From Sphingobacterium sp. UBA2700 (lineage in GTDB: Bacteria > Bacteroidota > Bacteroidia > Sphingobacteriales > Sphingobacteriaceae): a stretch of 39,256 nt of DNA. The notes under the pieces were generated by a model. It was not told the DNA's origin, ran no database searches, and saw only the letters and a list, made by a program, of their open reading frames with translations. Made by a program: the position numbers and the translations under genes. The DNA lies in NCBI GenBank assembly GCA_002354335.1, contig DELI01000026.1:1-39256 (forward strand), read 5' to 3'. Shown here piece after piece: positions 1 through 9,097 of the stretch; within the stretch, counting starts at the first letter, position 1, and each line of letters opens with the position of its first letter.

Positions 1-78
1 GGTGGTTTAAGGAGAGACTATTTAAGAAACCTTACTAAACAAAAGCAGCAATTTACTGTTTTACGACAAGGAGAATAC

Positions 79-153
79 ATGGCGTATTACAAGTTGCAGT
101 CAATAAAATTGATATATGGATTTAAAATCGAACGAACCTTTCTGGTTAATTAA
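79..153 (+). other. possible 24-codon upstream ORF with Shine-Dalgarno site
   Basis: A short frame starts with ATG at 79, five bases after a clear AAGGAG (68-73), and ends at TAA 151-153 after 24 codons. It runs out of frame over the first codons of the FAD oxidoreductase that starts at 116. A good Shine-Dalgarno site is uncommon in this kind of genome, so it may be a small leader peptide that couples or tunes translation of the next gene. It may equally be chance: the peptide has no recognisable feature. Confidence 0.2.
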
Positions 154-1321
154 GAATGGAATTTTGAACAGTTATCCTTCATTACATGAGGATACGGAAT
201 GTGATGTCCTTATCGTGGGCTCGGGTATTACAGGCTCGTTGATTGCGCATCAATGTATGATGGATGGCTATGACACTGTGCTGATCGATAAGCGCGAAGT
301 CTGTAATGGCAGTACGTCCGCCACCACTTCGATGTTGCAATACGAAATCGATGCACCACTTTACGAGCTAAAGGACATCGTCGGTGAAGAGATTGCGTTA
401 GCAAGCTATCAAGCCTGTTCGGATGCAATAGACCGACTGGAGAAAATTGCCAAGTCCATAAAATCATCGGCTGGTTTTGAGCGCAAAAAATCCCTTTACT
501 TTGCAAGTACTCAAAAGGATTCCAAATGGCTCTATAAGGAATTTGAAGCCCGCAAAGCGGCCGGCTTCAAGGTCGAATGGTTATCCGATGAAGAAATAAC
601 CAAGAGGTATGATATACAGAAGAATCATGGTGGTATCTTGTCCAATCAAGGCGCTAGTGTCGATGCTTTTACGCTTGCGCATGAACTGCTTGCCTTGAAC
701 GCGAAAAAAGGATTGAGGATCTTCGATAAAACCGAACTGACGAAAGTAGCTTATAAAAGAGGTTTCAATTTATGTACGCTGAGCACATCGGCTACAATAA
801 AGGCTAAAAAGATAATCTATTGTGTCGGTTATGAAAGTGCGAACATGATTAAAGAAAAATTCGTTAATCTATTGAGCACCTATGCTATTATTTCCGAAGT
901 CGATAAAGAGCTTTGGCAGAAATATAAGGACGTTCTTATGTGGAATACCTCCGAGCCTTATCTTTATATGCGAACATCCGACGATTATCGTTTTTTGGTG
1001 GGCGGTGAGGACGAGGATTTCAGAAACCCGGAAAAGCGTGATGCATTGCTTGCCGAAAAGGAACAAAAGCTAGTGAAAAGTTTCAAAAAAATGTTTCCAG
1101 CTCATGATTTCCAACTAGACTTTAGCTGGGCAGGTACGTTTGGTGAAACTAAAGATGCCCTACCCTACATCGGCGCACATCCAGATTTTAAGAACTCCTA
1201 TTTCGTGTTGGGATTCGGCGGTAATGGAATTACCTTCTCGGTAACCGGTATGGAAATGGTTTCCGACTGGCTGAAAGGAAAAAAACATAAGCTTTCAGAA
1301 GCGTTTAAGTTTGGGAGATAA
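116..1321 (+). CDS. FAD-dependent oxidoreductase (DadA/GlpO-like)
   Basis: This 401-residue protein belongs to the DAO superfamily of flavin amine/amino-acid oxidoreductases. The N-terminal Rossmann nucleotide-binding motif GSGITG lies at residues 35-40, following a hydrophobic beta strand, with an acidic end-of-strand residue in VLIDKREV that should hold the FAD ribose. A serine/threonine-rich stretch (NGSTSATTS) follows, as is usual in the family. The C-terminal part has a GFGGNGITFS segment typical of the second FAD contact. The substrate cannot be told from sequence; family members oxidise secondary amines or D-amino acids. There is no signal peptide, so it is probably cytoplasmic or peripheral. 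An in-frame stop at 110-112 excludes an earlier start. It appears monocistronic; the next gene begins 92 bases later behind its own promoter. Confidence 0.85.
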   Translation: MDLKSNEPFWLIKNGILNSYPSLHEDTECDVLIVGSGITGSLIAHQCMMDGYDTVLIDKREVCNGSTSATTSMLQYEIDAPLYELKDIVGEEIALASYQACSDAIDRLEKIAKSIKSSAGFERKKSLYFASTQKDSKWLYKEFEARKAAGFKVEWLSDEEITKRYDIQKNHGGILSNQGASVDAFTLAHELLALNAKKGLRIFDKTELTKVAYKRGFNLCTLSTSATIKAKKIIYCVGYESANMIKEKFVNLLSTYAIISEVDKELWQKYKDVLMWNTSEPYLYMRTSDDYRFLVGGEDEDFRNPEKRDALLAEKEQKLVKSFKKMFPAHDFQLDFSWAGTFGETKDALPYIGAHPDFKNSYFVLGFGGNGITFSVTGMEMVSDWLKGKKHKLSEAFKFGR

Positions 1322-1387
1322 TCTCCTGCATATCATAATATTTTTATTACGTTTCAATAAATTGGTGCTTTGTTCTAAACAAATAAG

Positions 1388-1395
1388 TAAATTTG
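1388..1395 (+). promoter_or_regulatory. Bacteroidota-type -7 element (TAAATTTG) for the metal-efflux locus
   Basis: TAAATTTG matches the TAnnTTTG consensus used by the Bacteroidota primary sigma factor. A TTTG lies at 1369-1372 and an ATTGG at 1361-1365, either of which could serve as the -33 element, with gaps of 15 or 23 bases. A transcript would start near 1400, about 14 bases before the response-regulator ATG at 1414. Confidence 0.6.
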
Positions 1396-1413
1396 TGAAT
1401 TATTCATTAAAAT

Positions 1414-2091
1414 ATGCAGATTTTAGTCGTAGAGGACGATAAAAGAATCAGTGATTTTCTGGTCAAGGGGTTGGAGGAGAGCGGGCATTTATTGACCTTA
1501 TGCAAATCTGCCGAAGAGGTATTGGATAACTATACCAGCGTTCCTTGGGACGTCATCATTTGCGACATCATGCTGCCGAAGATGGACGGCATACAGCTCG
1601 TCCAAACGTTGCGCTATAAAAAGCTAAATTGTCCAATCATCATGTTGAGTGCGCTGAACACAACGCAGGATAAAGTCGCAGCATTGGATAGCGGTGCTGA
1701 TGATTACTTGACGAAACCTTTCCATTTTGATGAACTCATTTCCAGAATCAATGCACTTGCTCGCCGGAACCAACTCAATGCCGTAGAAGAGCGTTTCAAT
1801 ATTCGTACTTTCAATGATCTCCAAATCGATTTAGATCAATTTAGGGTATCCCTCAACAATCAGGATATCAAACTCTCACCACGGGAGTATAAGCTATTGA
1901 TCTATTTAGTAGAAAATAAAGATCGTGCCGTTAGCAGAACTCAAATTCTGAATGCAGTATGGGGGCTAAATTTTGATAACCAAACCAATGTAGTGGATGT
2001 CTACATCTCCTATTTGCGATCGAAAATTGAAAACGCTGATAACAAATTCATTTACACCGTAAAAGGAGTTGGGTACATTTTTAAACTTTAA
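1414..2091 (+). CDS. OmpR/PhoB-family response regulator (metal-responsive, CusR-like)
   Basis: At 225 residues this is a standard two-domain response regulator. The receiver domain (about 1-118) has the acidic pair E7/D8/D9, the phosphoacceptor D51 in the ICDIMLP motif, a conserved serine at 79 and K101 in YLTKPF. The C-terminal winged-helix DNA-binding domain (about 128-225) carries LSPREYKLLIYL and ends with the usual YTVKGVGYIF wing. It is followed after three bases by the histidine kinase, and the efflux genes come next. It is therefore expected to be phosphorylated by that kinase and to activate the downstream TolC/adaptor/RND genes in response to a metal. The metal itself is not readable from the sequence. 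Confidence 0.93.
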   Translation: MQILVVEDDKRISDFLVKGLEESGHLLTLCKSAEEVLDNYTSVPWDVIICDIMLPKMDGIQLVQTLRYKKLNCPIIMLSALNTTQDKVAALDSGADDYLTKPFHFDELISRINALARRNQLNAVEERFNIRTFNDLQIDLDQFRVSLNNQDIKLSPREYKLLIYLVENKDRAVSRTQILNAVWGLNFDNQTNVVDVYISYLRSKIENADNKFIYTVKGVGYIFKL

Positions 2092-2094
2092 AGG

Positions 2095-3456
2095 GTGAAA
2101 CTGAAACACAGACTTTCATTGTATTCCATCGTCATCTTCAGTGTAATTATATTGATTGCATCGGGGATTATCTTTGTCTCCTACTATAAACAGATGGAGA
2201 ACAAAGAGCGACAGAACCTAGCAAACAAATCTGTCCTTGCAGCCATATACTACCTCGAACAAGATGAGGTCACGGAATCGGAGCATGAGAAAACCAAGAA
2301 TCAACTCCTGAAAACCATATCTCGAAGGAATATTGCGGTATTTGACAGCAAAAATCAGCGGTTTACAGGTGATATGCTTAGCGACTCGAATATTACAACA
2401 ACGTTTATACAGCGTGTTAGAAACGCAACATCAGCGGGATTTTCAAACAAAGATTTCTTTTACCATGGTTTGCATTACCTCGATAATCAGGGCGAATTCG
2501 TTGTTATTACGCGAGAGTCGAAGTCTGCTTTTAACGAACAGATGTTTTCCTTATTAAAGATACTGATTATCGTTTCTTTACTTGGATTGGTTTTGATCTA
2601 CCTATTTTCGAGATACCTCGGTAATATTGCCTACGACCCGGTCAACCGCATCGTCGATCAAATAAAAACTAGAGATAGGGACAGCTTTTACGAGCCGCTA
2701 AAGGAAGAACGATCCTATGCCGAGATCCACGATCTGATTGCGACCTATAATCGCTTTATCGATCGGCTCGCTCAAAACTTTCAGATACAAAAAAACTTTA
2801 TTGATTATGTTTCCCACGAGCTCAGGACGCCTATAACCGCTATATTAGGGACTCTTGAAGTAACCGAAACAAAGGATCGCTCGCCCGAGGAATATCGTAC
2901 TGTCCTTCATAATTTAAAACAGTATAGTCTTGATTTAAATGAGGCACTGGATCAAATGATGATACTTTCGGGTGCTAAGAAAAGCTTCGACTTCATATCC
3001 ACACGACTGGATGAAATTGTTTGGGAAGTAGTCGAGCATGCTATCCTTTATCACGAGGCAAAGATCAATGTACAGATCAACGTTCAGGATGTAGACCTGA
3101 TGGAGATTCAGGCGGATAGTAAATTATTGGAGCTGGCCCTAAATAATTTAGTCGGCAATGCCATCAAATACTCCAACAACCGACCTATACAGATTGAATT
3201 GTTCGAGGATAATGAGCAATTGGCGCTAAGTATCAAAGACGAGGGTATCGGAATATTAAAGGAAGATATGGAGAAGATTAAGTTAAACTTCTACCGTGGT
3301 CAGAACAGCAAAGATTATCAAGGGAAAGGTATAGGTTTATCGATGGCACATATTATTTTCAGTATACATAAAATTGAAATGTCGCTCGAGGAGAATAAAC
3401 CCTATGGAACTGTGGTCATTTTGAAATTTCCGAATTCTAATCGAATTCTAATCTAA
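2095..3456 (+). CDS. membrane sensor histidine kinase (CusS-like)
   Basis: This 453-residue protein starts with GTG at 2095, three bases after the regulator's stop. That start gives a short positive N terminus and then the first transmembrane helix (about 10-31). A periplasmic sensor region of about 120 residues follows, then a second helix (about 152-172), a HAMP-like linker (about 175-230), the H box with phosphoacceptor H241 in YVSHELRTP, and a HATPase_c domain with N box (LNNLVGNAIKYSN), G1 (DEGIGI) and G2 (GKGIGLS). The periplasmic part has no obvious histidine or methionine cluster, so the ligand is uncertain. Operon order with the regulator and the RND efflux genes implies sensing of a heavy metal or of envelope stress caused by one. 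Confidence 0.92.
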   Translation: MKLKHRLSLYSIVIFSVIILIASGIIFVSYYKQMENKERQNLANKSVLAAIYYLEQDEVTESEHEKTKNQLLKTISRRNIAVFDSKNQRFTGDMLSDSNITTTFIQRVRNATSAGFSNKDFFYHGLHYLDNQGEFVVITRESKSAFNEQMFSLLKILIIVSLLGLVLIYLFSRYLGNIAYDPVNRIVDQIKTRDRDSFYEPLKEERSYAEIHDLIATYNRFIDRLAQNFQIQKNFIDYVSHELRTPITAILGTLEVTETKDRSPEEYRTVLHNLKQYSLDLNEALDQMMILSGAKKSFDFISTRLDEIVWEVVEHAILYHEAKINVQINVQDVDLMEIQADSKLLELALNNLVGNAIKYSNNRPIQIELFEDNEQLALSIKDEGIGILKEDMEKIKLNFYRGQNSKDYQGKGIGLSMAHIIFSIHKIEMSLEENKPYGTVVILKFPNSNRILI

Positions 3457-3484
3457 CTTAAAAGCGCTGCTAATTTGCTGACTA

Positions 3485-3492
3485 TACTTTTG
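3485..3492 (+). promoter_or_regulatory. -7 element (TACTTTTG) before the TolC-like gene
   Basis: TACTTTTG fits TAnnTTTG exactly and lies 14 bases before the ATG at 3507. It overlaps the GTG at 3492, the longest possible start of the next frame, which argues for the ATG at 3507 as the real start. It suggests that the three efflux genes have their own promoter, separate from the regulator/kinase pair. No good -33 element is visible at the usual distance. Confidence 0.5.
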
Positions 3493-3506
3493 TGAAAAAT
3501 AAAAGT

Positions 3507-4757
3507 ATGTGGCAAAAAGCATTTCTTTCCGGTATTTTCATTCTCTTTTGCTCAGACTTCTCATTTGCGCAGAAGTTGACTCTGGTAGACTTAGAGAAGA
3601 GCTTTCTTTTGAATAATCAAAGTCTCTTTATCGAGAAGTTTAATATCAGTAAGGCAGAGGCGTACAAGATGCAGGCTAAGGTTTGGAACAATCCAAACTT
3701 GGAGTTGAGCGAAGTTAACCTTTGGACAAATCCAACGGTTGAAGAAGGTATTCGACAACAGTATGCAATCGAACTACAGCAATTGATCGAAACCGCCGGC
3801 AAACGTAAATCCCGCATACAGATTAGAGAATTTGAAAAGAAAGATGCAGAATATGCGTACCTGGAATTATTATTTCAACTTAAATCTCAGCTCTACAAGG
3901 CATTTTACTCTGCTCGAGCTCTATATCAGCAAGAAGAAGTCAACAAGCAAATTCAGGCCTTATATCAAAGTCAAGCCGAGAAGTATAAAAAGCATGCTGC
4001 TGAACAGCTGGTTTCAAAAGCTGATTATTTAAGAATTCAAGCCGCGTTGTTAAGTCTACAGCGCGAAAGTTTAACCTTACATAATCAACAACTGGATATC
4101 GTACATCAGATTGCGGTATTGACCCAAATACCACATCTTACCCTTGGATCCTTAAATCTTCAGGAAGGATTGGAGCGCATCGATGAAAATATTCATTTTC
4201 CAAGTATAGATCAGCAGCTGAAAAATAATATTCAGTTGCTCCGAACCGAAAACAATATAGCGTTAGCGCGTGCGAACTGGAATCTTGAACATGCGAATAG
4301 GATTCCAAACCTGCAATTAATAGTCAACAACGACCGTGGTGGTAACATCATGCGGAATTTCGTTGGTGTTGGTCTATCCTTCGACATTCCACTATTCGAT
4401 AGAAATAAACACAACATGAAGGCTGCCAGGCTTGAACTGACGCAGCGGGAAGCTTACGCCAAACAAATTGACTTTGAACTTCAAGCAGAGCTTGTCAAGT
4501 TGTACCATCAGCTATCAGAAACGCGGAAAACTCTCCTACTCTGGTCGGAAAACTTGCAAGAGGACCAGTCCGCTTTTTTAGAGACCTATCAGCGAAATAT
4601 GATGGCAGGACAGGTATCCTTAATTCAGTTTATCGATTATATCGAGTCGTTTAAGGATGCCAGACACGCCTTCATTGAGCTCACAGAAACCTATCAACAT
4701 CAGTTAGAAGATTTAAAACTCGTTATTGGCCCAGAAACTCCTATTTATGAAAACTAA
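3507..4757 (+). CDS. TolC-family outer-membrane efflux factor (CusC/CzcC-like)
   Basis: This is the outer-membrane channel component of the tripartite efflux system. From the ATG at 3507 it has 416 residues and opens with a signal peptide (MWQKAFLSGIFILF..., cleavage probably after SFA). The mature protein is rich in heptad-like glutamine, leucine and alanine helices, as expected for the coiled-coil barrel of the family. It shows two OEP-type halves, with the internal motif RIPNLQLIVNND and GVGLSFDIPLFDRNK typical of CzcC/CusC proteins. A GTG at 3492 would add five residues, but it sits inside a promoter element. The C terminus overlaps the adaptor gene by 11 bases, which implies translational coupling. 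Confidence 0.88.
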   Translation: MWQKAFLSGIFILFCSDFSFAQKLTLVDLEKSFLLNNQSLFIEKFNISKAEAYKMQAKVWNNPNLELSEVNLWTNPTVEEGIRQQYAIELQQLIETAGKRKSRIQIREFEKKDAEYAYLELLFQLKSQLYKAFYSARALYQQEEVNKQIQALYQSQAEKYKKHAAEQLVSKADYLRIQAALLSLQRESLTLHNQQLDIVHQIAVLTQIPHLTLGSLNLQEGLERIDENIHFPSIDQQLKNNIQLLRTENNIALARANWNLEHANRIPNLQLIVNNDRGGNIMRNFVGVGLSFDIPLFDRNKHNMKAARLELTQREAYAKQIDFELQAELVKLYHQLSETRKTLLLWSENLQEDQSAFLETYQRNMMAGQVSLIQFIDYIESFKDARHAFIELTETYQHQLEDLKLVIGPETPIYEN

Positions 4758-5856
4758 AACACTATTGTTAATTATTCCCTGCTTGCTTTTAATACAGTCT
4801 GCCTGTCAGAATATTGACCGCATAGAATCTAGCGCATCCAAAGAGTTGGATACTGCCTATTGCATTTCGAAGGAATCGAAGAATTTGATTGGTTTAGACA
4901 CGATACAACAACGCCCTATTCAGGAGCAATTGACCATTAGTGGCAAAGTTGAATACAATGAAAACGACTTAGTCTCCTTTAAAAGTTTAATACAAGGGAT
5001 TGTCGAACAAGTAAACTTCGAACTGGGCGACGAAGTGAAGAAAGGGCAATTATTAGCTACCGTAAGATCTTCTGACATCCAACAACTTCTTCAAGACCGT
5101 CGTTATCAGGAAAGCCAAATTGCGCTAATAGAAAAGCAAATCGGCAGTAAAAAGGAATTGCTGAAAGACGGTTTAATCGCGAAGCCCGAACTATTGACAA
5201 GCGAATATGAGCTGGCGGCAGCGAAGATAGAACTGGATAAAATAAATGCTGCACTGCAGTTGTTCAAGGCGACAAGCAAAGGTACCTTTCAGCTGGTAGC
5301 ACCAAAAAATGGTATGATCGTCAAAAAGAATATTAGTGCCGGTCAATCCATTAGTTCAGAGGATAATGATATGCCATTGTTTGCCATATCAAACCTGAAG
5401 CAAGTTTGGATTTTGATCAACATTCATGCGACCAACCTGCCTTACATCCATTTGAATGATGAGGTTCAGATCCGTACGCTTGCTTACCCAGACCGAACCT
5501 ATAGCGGAAGAATCGATAAGATATACAATGTCTTTGATGATGATGAACATGTGTTGAAGGCGCGGGTAGTTTTGTCAAATGAGGATCTTAAGCTCCTCCC
5601 CGGCCTCAGTGCAGATATCATCGTCAATAAGCGCACGAATACTGGCGAGGCTTTCGCGATACCTAATAAAGCTAAGATATTCCATAACAACAAAGAATAC
5701 GTTGTTCTCTACAACTCTGATTGCGACCTACAGGTAAAAGAGATTAAGGGCATTGCGAGCAATGAGGATTATACTTATGTGCAGGAAGAATTTGCTAACG
5801 GACAGCAAATCATCAGTAGAAATCCGCTTTTATTCTTCGAACAGTTAATTCCTTAG
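4747..5856 (+). CDS. RND efflux periplasmic adaptor (HlyD/CusB family)
   Basis: This membrane-fusion protein joins the inner-membrane pump to the TolC-like channel. The ATG at 4747 gives 369 residues and a lipoprotein-like signal sequence ending IQSAC; the lipobox is loose but acceptable for this group. A TTG start at 4726 would put seven extra residues before the signal peptide and is less likely. Visible parts are a lipoyl/barrel-sandwich half (FKSLIQGIVEQVNFELGDEV), a helical hairpin (about residues 105-175) and the returning half (LVAPKNGMIVKKNISAGQSI), then a beta-barrel domain and a membrane-proximal domain. It lacks a His/Met-rich N-terminal metal-binding extension, so substrate specificity cannot be set from it. 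It overlaps the upstream gene and ends four bases before the pump gene. Confidence 0.88.
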   Translation: MKTKTLLLIIPCLLLIQSACQNIDRIESSASKELDTAYCISKESKNLIGLDTIQQRPIQEQLTISGKVEYNENDLVSFKSLIQGIVEQVNFELGDEVKKGQLLATVRSSDIQQLLQDRRYQESQIALIEKQIGSKKELLKDGLIAKPELLTSEYELAAAKIELDKINAALQLFKATSKGTFQLVAPKNGMIVKKNISAGQSISSEDNDMPLFAISNLKQVWILINIHATNLPYIHLNDEVQIRTLAYPDRTYSGRIDKIYNVFDDDEHVLKARVVLSNEDLKLLPGLSADIIVNKRTNTGEAFAIPNKAKIFHNNKEYVVLYNSDCDLQVKEIKGIASNEDYTYVQEEFANGQQIISRNPLLFFEQLIP

Positions 5857-5860
5857 TGCG

Positions 5861-8800
5861 ATGAAGAAGTTTGTACAAGCCCTAGTTACTTTTTCGCTAA
5901 GAAACAGTACGTTTATCCTCTTTGCGACTTTCCTGCTATTGTTCAGCGGACTGTATGCATTGAAACATACAGCAGTTGAAGCTTTCCCGGATGTGACCAA
6001 TTCGCGCGCTCGTATCATCACGCAGTGGCCGGGACGTAGTGCGGAGGAAGTGGAGAAGATGGTCACCCTTCCGGTTTCCAAGTTGATGAACAATATTCCG
6101 AAGAAGTCTAACATTCGATCGATTTCTCTATTCGGCCTTTCGGTCGTTACGGTTCAATTTGAAGATGGCGTAGATGATTTCTTTGCTCAGCAATATGTTT
6201 CTAATAAGATGGCGGCGGTCAATCTTCCAGAGGGAGCCGATGCGAGTATAGAACCTCCATCGGGAGCCACCGGGGAGATCTTCCGTTATGTTATTAAATC
6301 CGATCTGCCGACGCGTGAGATATCAGCCATTCAAGATTGGGTTATCGAGCGGGAACTGCTGTCGGTTTCGGGAGTTGCCGACGTGATCAGCTTTGGTGGT
6401 GCAGAGAAGATTTATGAAATCAAGATTAATCCTACGGAATTGAGGAACTACAAGCTCTCTCCCTTGGATGTGTATGAGGCGGTATCGAAGTCGAATATCA
6501 ATGTCGGCGGGGATATGATTCAACAGGGCGATCAGGCCTATGTTGTTCGCGGTGTAGGCTTGTTAGACCGCATCGATGATATTGGAAATATAACGATACA
6601 ATTAAATGGAACCACTCCTATTCTGGTCAAACATGTCGCGGAGGTTGTGGTATCAAACAAACCGAAGCTGGGCCAGGTAGGCTATAATGATAACAACGAT
6701 TTGATCGAGGGCATTGTCGTAATGTTGCGTGGCGAGAATCCCTCTTCAGTCGTTGAAGATTTAAAGATAAAGATCGAAGAACTTAATACGCGGATATTGC
6801 CTGAAAATGTGCAGATAGAGCCTGTCATCGATCGGACAACGCTTGTTGACAATACAGTCAAAACAGTTTCGAAAAACCTGATAGAGGGCGTTCTATTGGT
6901 GTCTCTGATCGTCTTTATCTTTTTATATAACTGGAAGTCTACATTGATTGTTGCTTCCGTAATTCCCCTATCCTTCCTGTTTGCCATCATCATGTTAAAG
7001 ATTCAAGGATTGCCTGCTAATCTAATATCGATGGGTTCCTTGGATTTTGGACTGCTATTGGAAGGGACGTTGGTGATTGTTGAAACGGTATTTGTCGCCT
7101 TGGCAACAATGTCGCATAAGGTCGGTGCAGAGCGATTTGCGAAAATGAGCAAGATGGGCATCATAAAGAAGAGCACGGGAAGTGTTGCTTCCTATATATT
7201 CTTTGCGTTGCTCATTCTTATTGTTGCGCTATTGCCGATCTTTTCCTTCCAAAAGGTGGAGGGTAAAATGTTTACCCCACTCGCCTTTACCTTAGGCTAC
7301 GCGCTATTAGGCTCACTGATTCTCAGTTTGACCTATGTTCCGGCGATGTGCAAGCTATTGTTCACTAAAGAAATGAACGAACGTGAAAACTGGATAACCA
7401 AGTTCTTTCAACGAGCAATATTTGGACTTTATGAAGTCTCGTTCAAGTACAAAAAAGTCAGCATCGGTATTTTTATCGGAATACTCTCGATCTGTATTGC
7501 CTTGTTTTCCCAATATGGATCGGAGTTCCTTCCAAAGCTCAATGAGGGCGCGATTTACATCCGTGCGACCCTTCCGAACAGCGTGAATCTGGAGAAATCG
7601 ACTGAACTGACCGTAGAGATGAAGAAACTCATTCAGAAAGATACGGAGGAGATCGATTTCATCCTGACGCAGACTGGACGTCCCAATGATGGAACAGATC
7701 CTACGGGATTCTTTAACATCGAATTTCTGGTACAGCTGAAAGATCCTTCGGCATGGAAAAGGAAAATGAGCAAGGAAGATATCGTCCAAGAGATCAGGAC
7801 GAAGCTGCACCACTATCCAGGAATAAACTTTGGCTTCAGTCAGCCTATACAAGATAATGTGGAAGAATATGTTGCCGGCGTCAAGAGTGCCTTGGTGATT
7901 AAAATATTCGGAGACGACCTGTACGAGCTTGAACGCTATGCAAACCAATTAGCCAGTACGATACAGAAGGTAAGCGGCATTACAGATATCAACGTATATA
8001 AGAACATCGGTCTCCCGGAGTTAAGCATACAGCTTCACGATCATAAGATGGCAAAATATGGAATCAATACAGCAGATGTGCAGGCCGTCATTGAAATGAC
8101 TATCGGTGGACAGGCAGCAACAAGATTTTACGAAGGCGATCGTCAGTTCGATGTAGTCCTCCGTTTTCAAGAAGAATACAGAAACAGCCCCGAGAAAATA
8201 GGCAATATCATGATACCTAGCAGCAATGGACAACATATTCCCCTGCAAGAAATTGCTAGCGTAGGCTATATTACAGGTCCTGCCTTTATTTATCGCGAAG
8301 GAAATAGTCGCTATATCGGGGTTGGTTTCAGTATTGAGGGGCGCGATTTAGGGAGCACCATTGCGGAGGCGAAGCAACTCGTTGCAAAGGAGATTAAATT
8401 GCCAAAAGGCAAACACATGGAATGGGCAGGTGAATTTGAGAGTAAGGAGCGCGCTAGCAAACAGTTAGCACTCGTTGTCCCAATATCCTTAGTGCTGATA
8501 TTGATGTTGCTGTATTTTAATTTTGGAAACATTAAGGATACGGCAATCTGTTCTATTACATTAGCTTTCGCGTTCATAGGCGGTTTCCTTTCCCTATGGG
8601 CGACAAGTACTGTATTTGGCATCTCAGCAGGTATAGGCTTTATTATTCTATTTGGTGTGGCCACGATTGACGGGATTGTATTGATCGGTGTGATCCGAGA
8701 CAATGTAGCGCATCGTATCCCTCTAAAAGAGGCCATAATTCAGGGTGTTAAAAGTAGAATACGACCAGTCGTTATGATTGCTTTGATGGGATCCTTTGGA

Positions 8801-8947
8801 CTATTACCAGCGGCCTTATCAACAGGTATGGGATCGGAAATACAAAAGCCATTGGCGATTATGATCGTTGGTGGACTTATTATTTGCTTGATACTCTCCT
8901 TTTCCATTATTCCGATAATCTTCTATTACGCACACCGTAAAGATTAA
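5861..8947 (+). CDS. heavy-metal efflux RND permease (CusA/CzcA family)
   Basis: This 1028-residue inner-membrane proton/metal antiporter has the duplicated RND layout: TM1, a large periplasmic loop, TM2-6, then TM7, a second loop and TM8-12. Near the middle of the first membrane half, NLISMGSLDFGLLLEG places acidic residues at D395, E401 and E408. These have the same spacing as D402, D408 and E415 of CzcA, which belong to the proton/cation relay. The middle position is Glu rather than the usual Asp. The DFG form resembles Czc-type (divalent cation) pumps more than Cus-type ones. It is the last gene of the locus, four bases after the adaptor, and is followed by a strong terminator. Substrate assignment is inference. 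Confidence 0.92.
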   Translation: MKKFVQALVTFSLRNSTFILFATFLLLFSGLYALKHTAVEAFPDVTNSRARIITQWPGRSAEEVEKMVTLPVSKLMNNIPKKSNIRSISLFGLSVVTVQFEDGVDDFFAQQYVSNKMAAVNLPEGADASIEPPSGATGEIFRYVIKSDLPTREISAIQDWVIERELLSVSGVADVISFGGAEKIYEIKINPTELRNYKLSPLDVYEAVSKSNINVGGDMIQQGDQAYVVRGVGLLDRIDDIGNITIQLNGTTPILVKHVAEVVVSNKPKLGQVGYNDNNDLIEGIVVMLRGENPSSVVEDLKIKIEELNTRILPENVQIEPVIDRTTLVDNTVKTVSKNLIEGVLLVSLIVFIFLYNWKSTLIVASVIPLSFLFAIIMLKIQGLPANLISMGSLDFGLLLEGTLVIVETVFVALATMSHKVGAERFAKMSKMGIIKKSTGSVASYIFFALLILIVALLPIFSFQKVEGKMFTPLAFTLGYALLGSLILSLTYVPAMCKLLFTKEMNERENWITKFFQRAIFGLYEVSFKYKKVSIGIFIGILSICIALFSQYGSEFLPKLNEGAIYIRATLPNSVNLEKSTELTVEMKKLIQKDTEEIDFILTQTGRPNDGTDPTGFFNIEFLVQLKDPSAWKRKMSKEDIVQEIRTKLHHYPGINFGFSQPIQDNVEEYVAGVKSALVIKIFGDDLYELERYANQLASTIQKVSGITDINVYKNIGLPELSIQLHDHKMAKYGINTADVQAVIEMTIGGQAATRFYEGDRQFDVVLRFQEEYRNSPEKIGNIMIPSSNGQHIPLQEIASVGYITGPAFIYREGNSRYIGVGFSIEGRDLGSTIAEAKQLVAKEIKLPKGKHMEWAGEFESKERASKQLALVVPISLVLILMLLYFNFGNIKDTAICSITLAFAFIGGFLSLWATSTVFGISAGIGFIILFGVATIDGIVLIGVIRDNVAHRIPLKEAIIQGVKSRIRPVVMIALMGSFGLLPAALSTGMGSEIQKPLAIMIVGGLIICLILSFSIIPIIFYYAHRKD

Positions 8948-8981
8948 AAGATATTTATTTCCAGTTTTATTTTCGTCGAAA

Positions 8982-9009
8982 AGGCAGGCTTTAGGGCCTG
9001 TCTTTTTTT
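8982..9009 (+). terminator. intrinsic terminator after the RND pump
   Basis: Arms AGGCAGGC (8982-8989) and GCCTGTCT (8996-9003) pair with one G-U, around a six-base loop. A run of seven or more T follows. It lies about 35 bases after the RND stop codon and closes the efflux operon. Confidence 0.85.
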
Positions 9010-9057
9010 AAGTGCTTAAAGATTTTCTAATTCACTTGTTGCGTTTACATAAAACAA

Positions 9058-9065
9058 TACGTTTC
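9058..9065 (+). promoter_or_regulatory. weak -7 element for the 9098 gene
   Basis: TACGTTTC is one base off TAnnTTTG. A TTG at 9036-9038, 19 bases upstream, could be the -33 element. The transcript would begin near 9070, about 28 bases before the ATG. Confidence 0.35.
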
Positions 9066-9097
9066 TTAGAAAAAACTATTATACCAATAACGAAAAT

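Noticed and set aside
1314..1326. Hairpin at the FAD oxidoreductase stop as a terminator
   Set aside because: The GGAGA-TAA-TCTCC stem is only five pairs with a three-base loop and no adjacent T run.
7355..7948. 197-codon minus-strand frame inside the RND pump gene
   Set aside because: It lies fully opposite a strongly supported coding region and has no recognisable protein features, so it is an antisense shadow.
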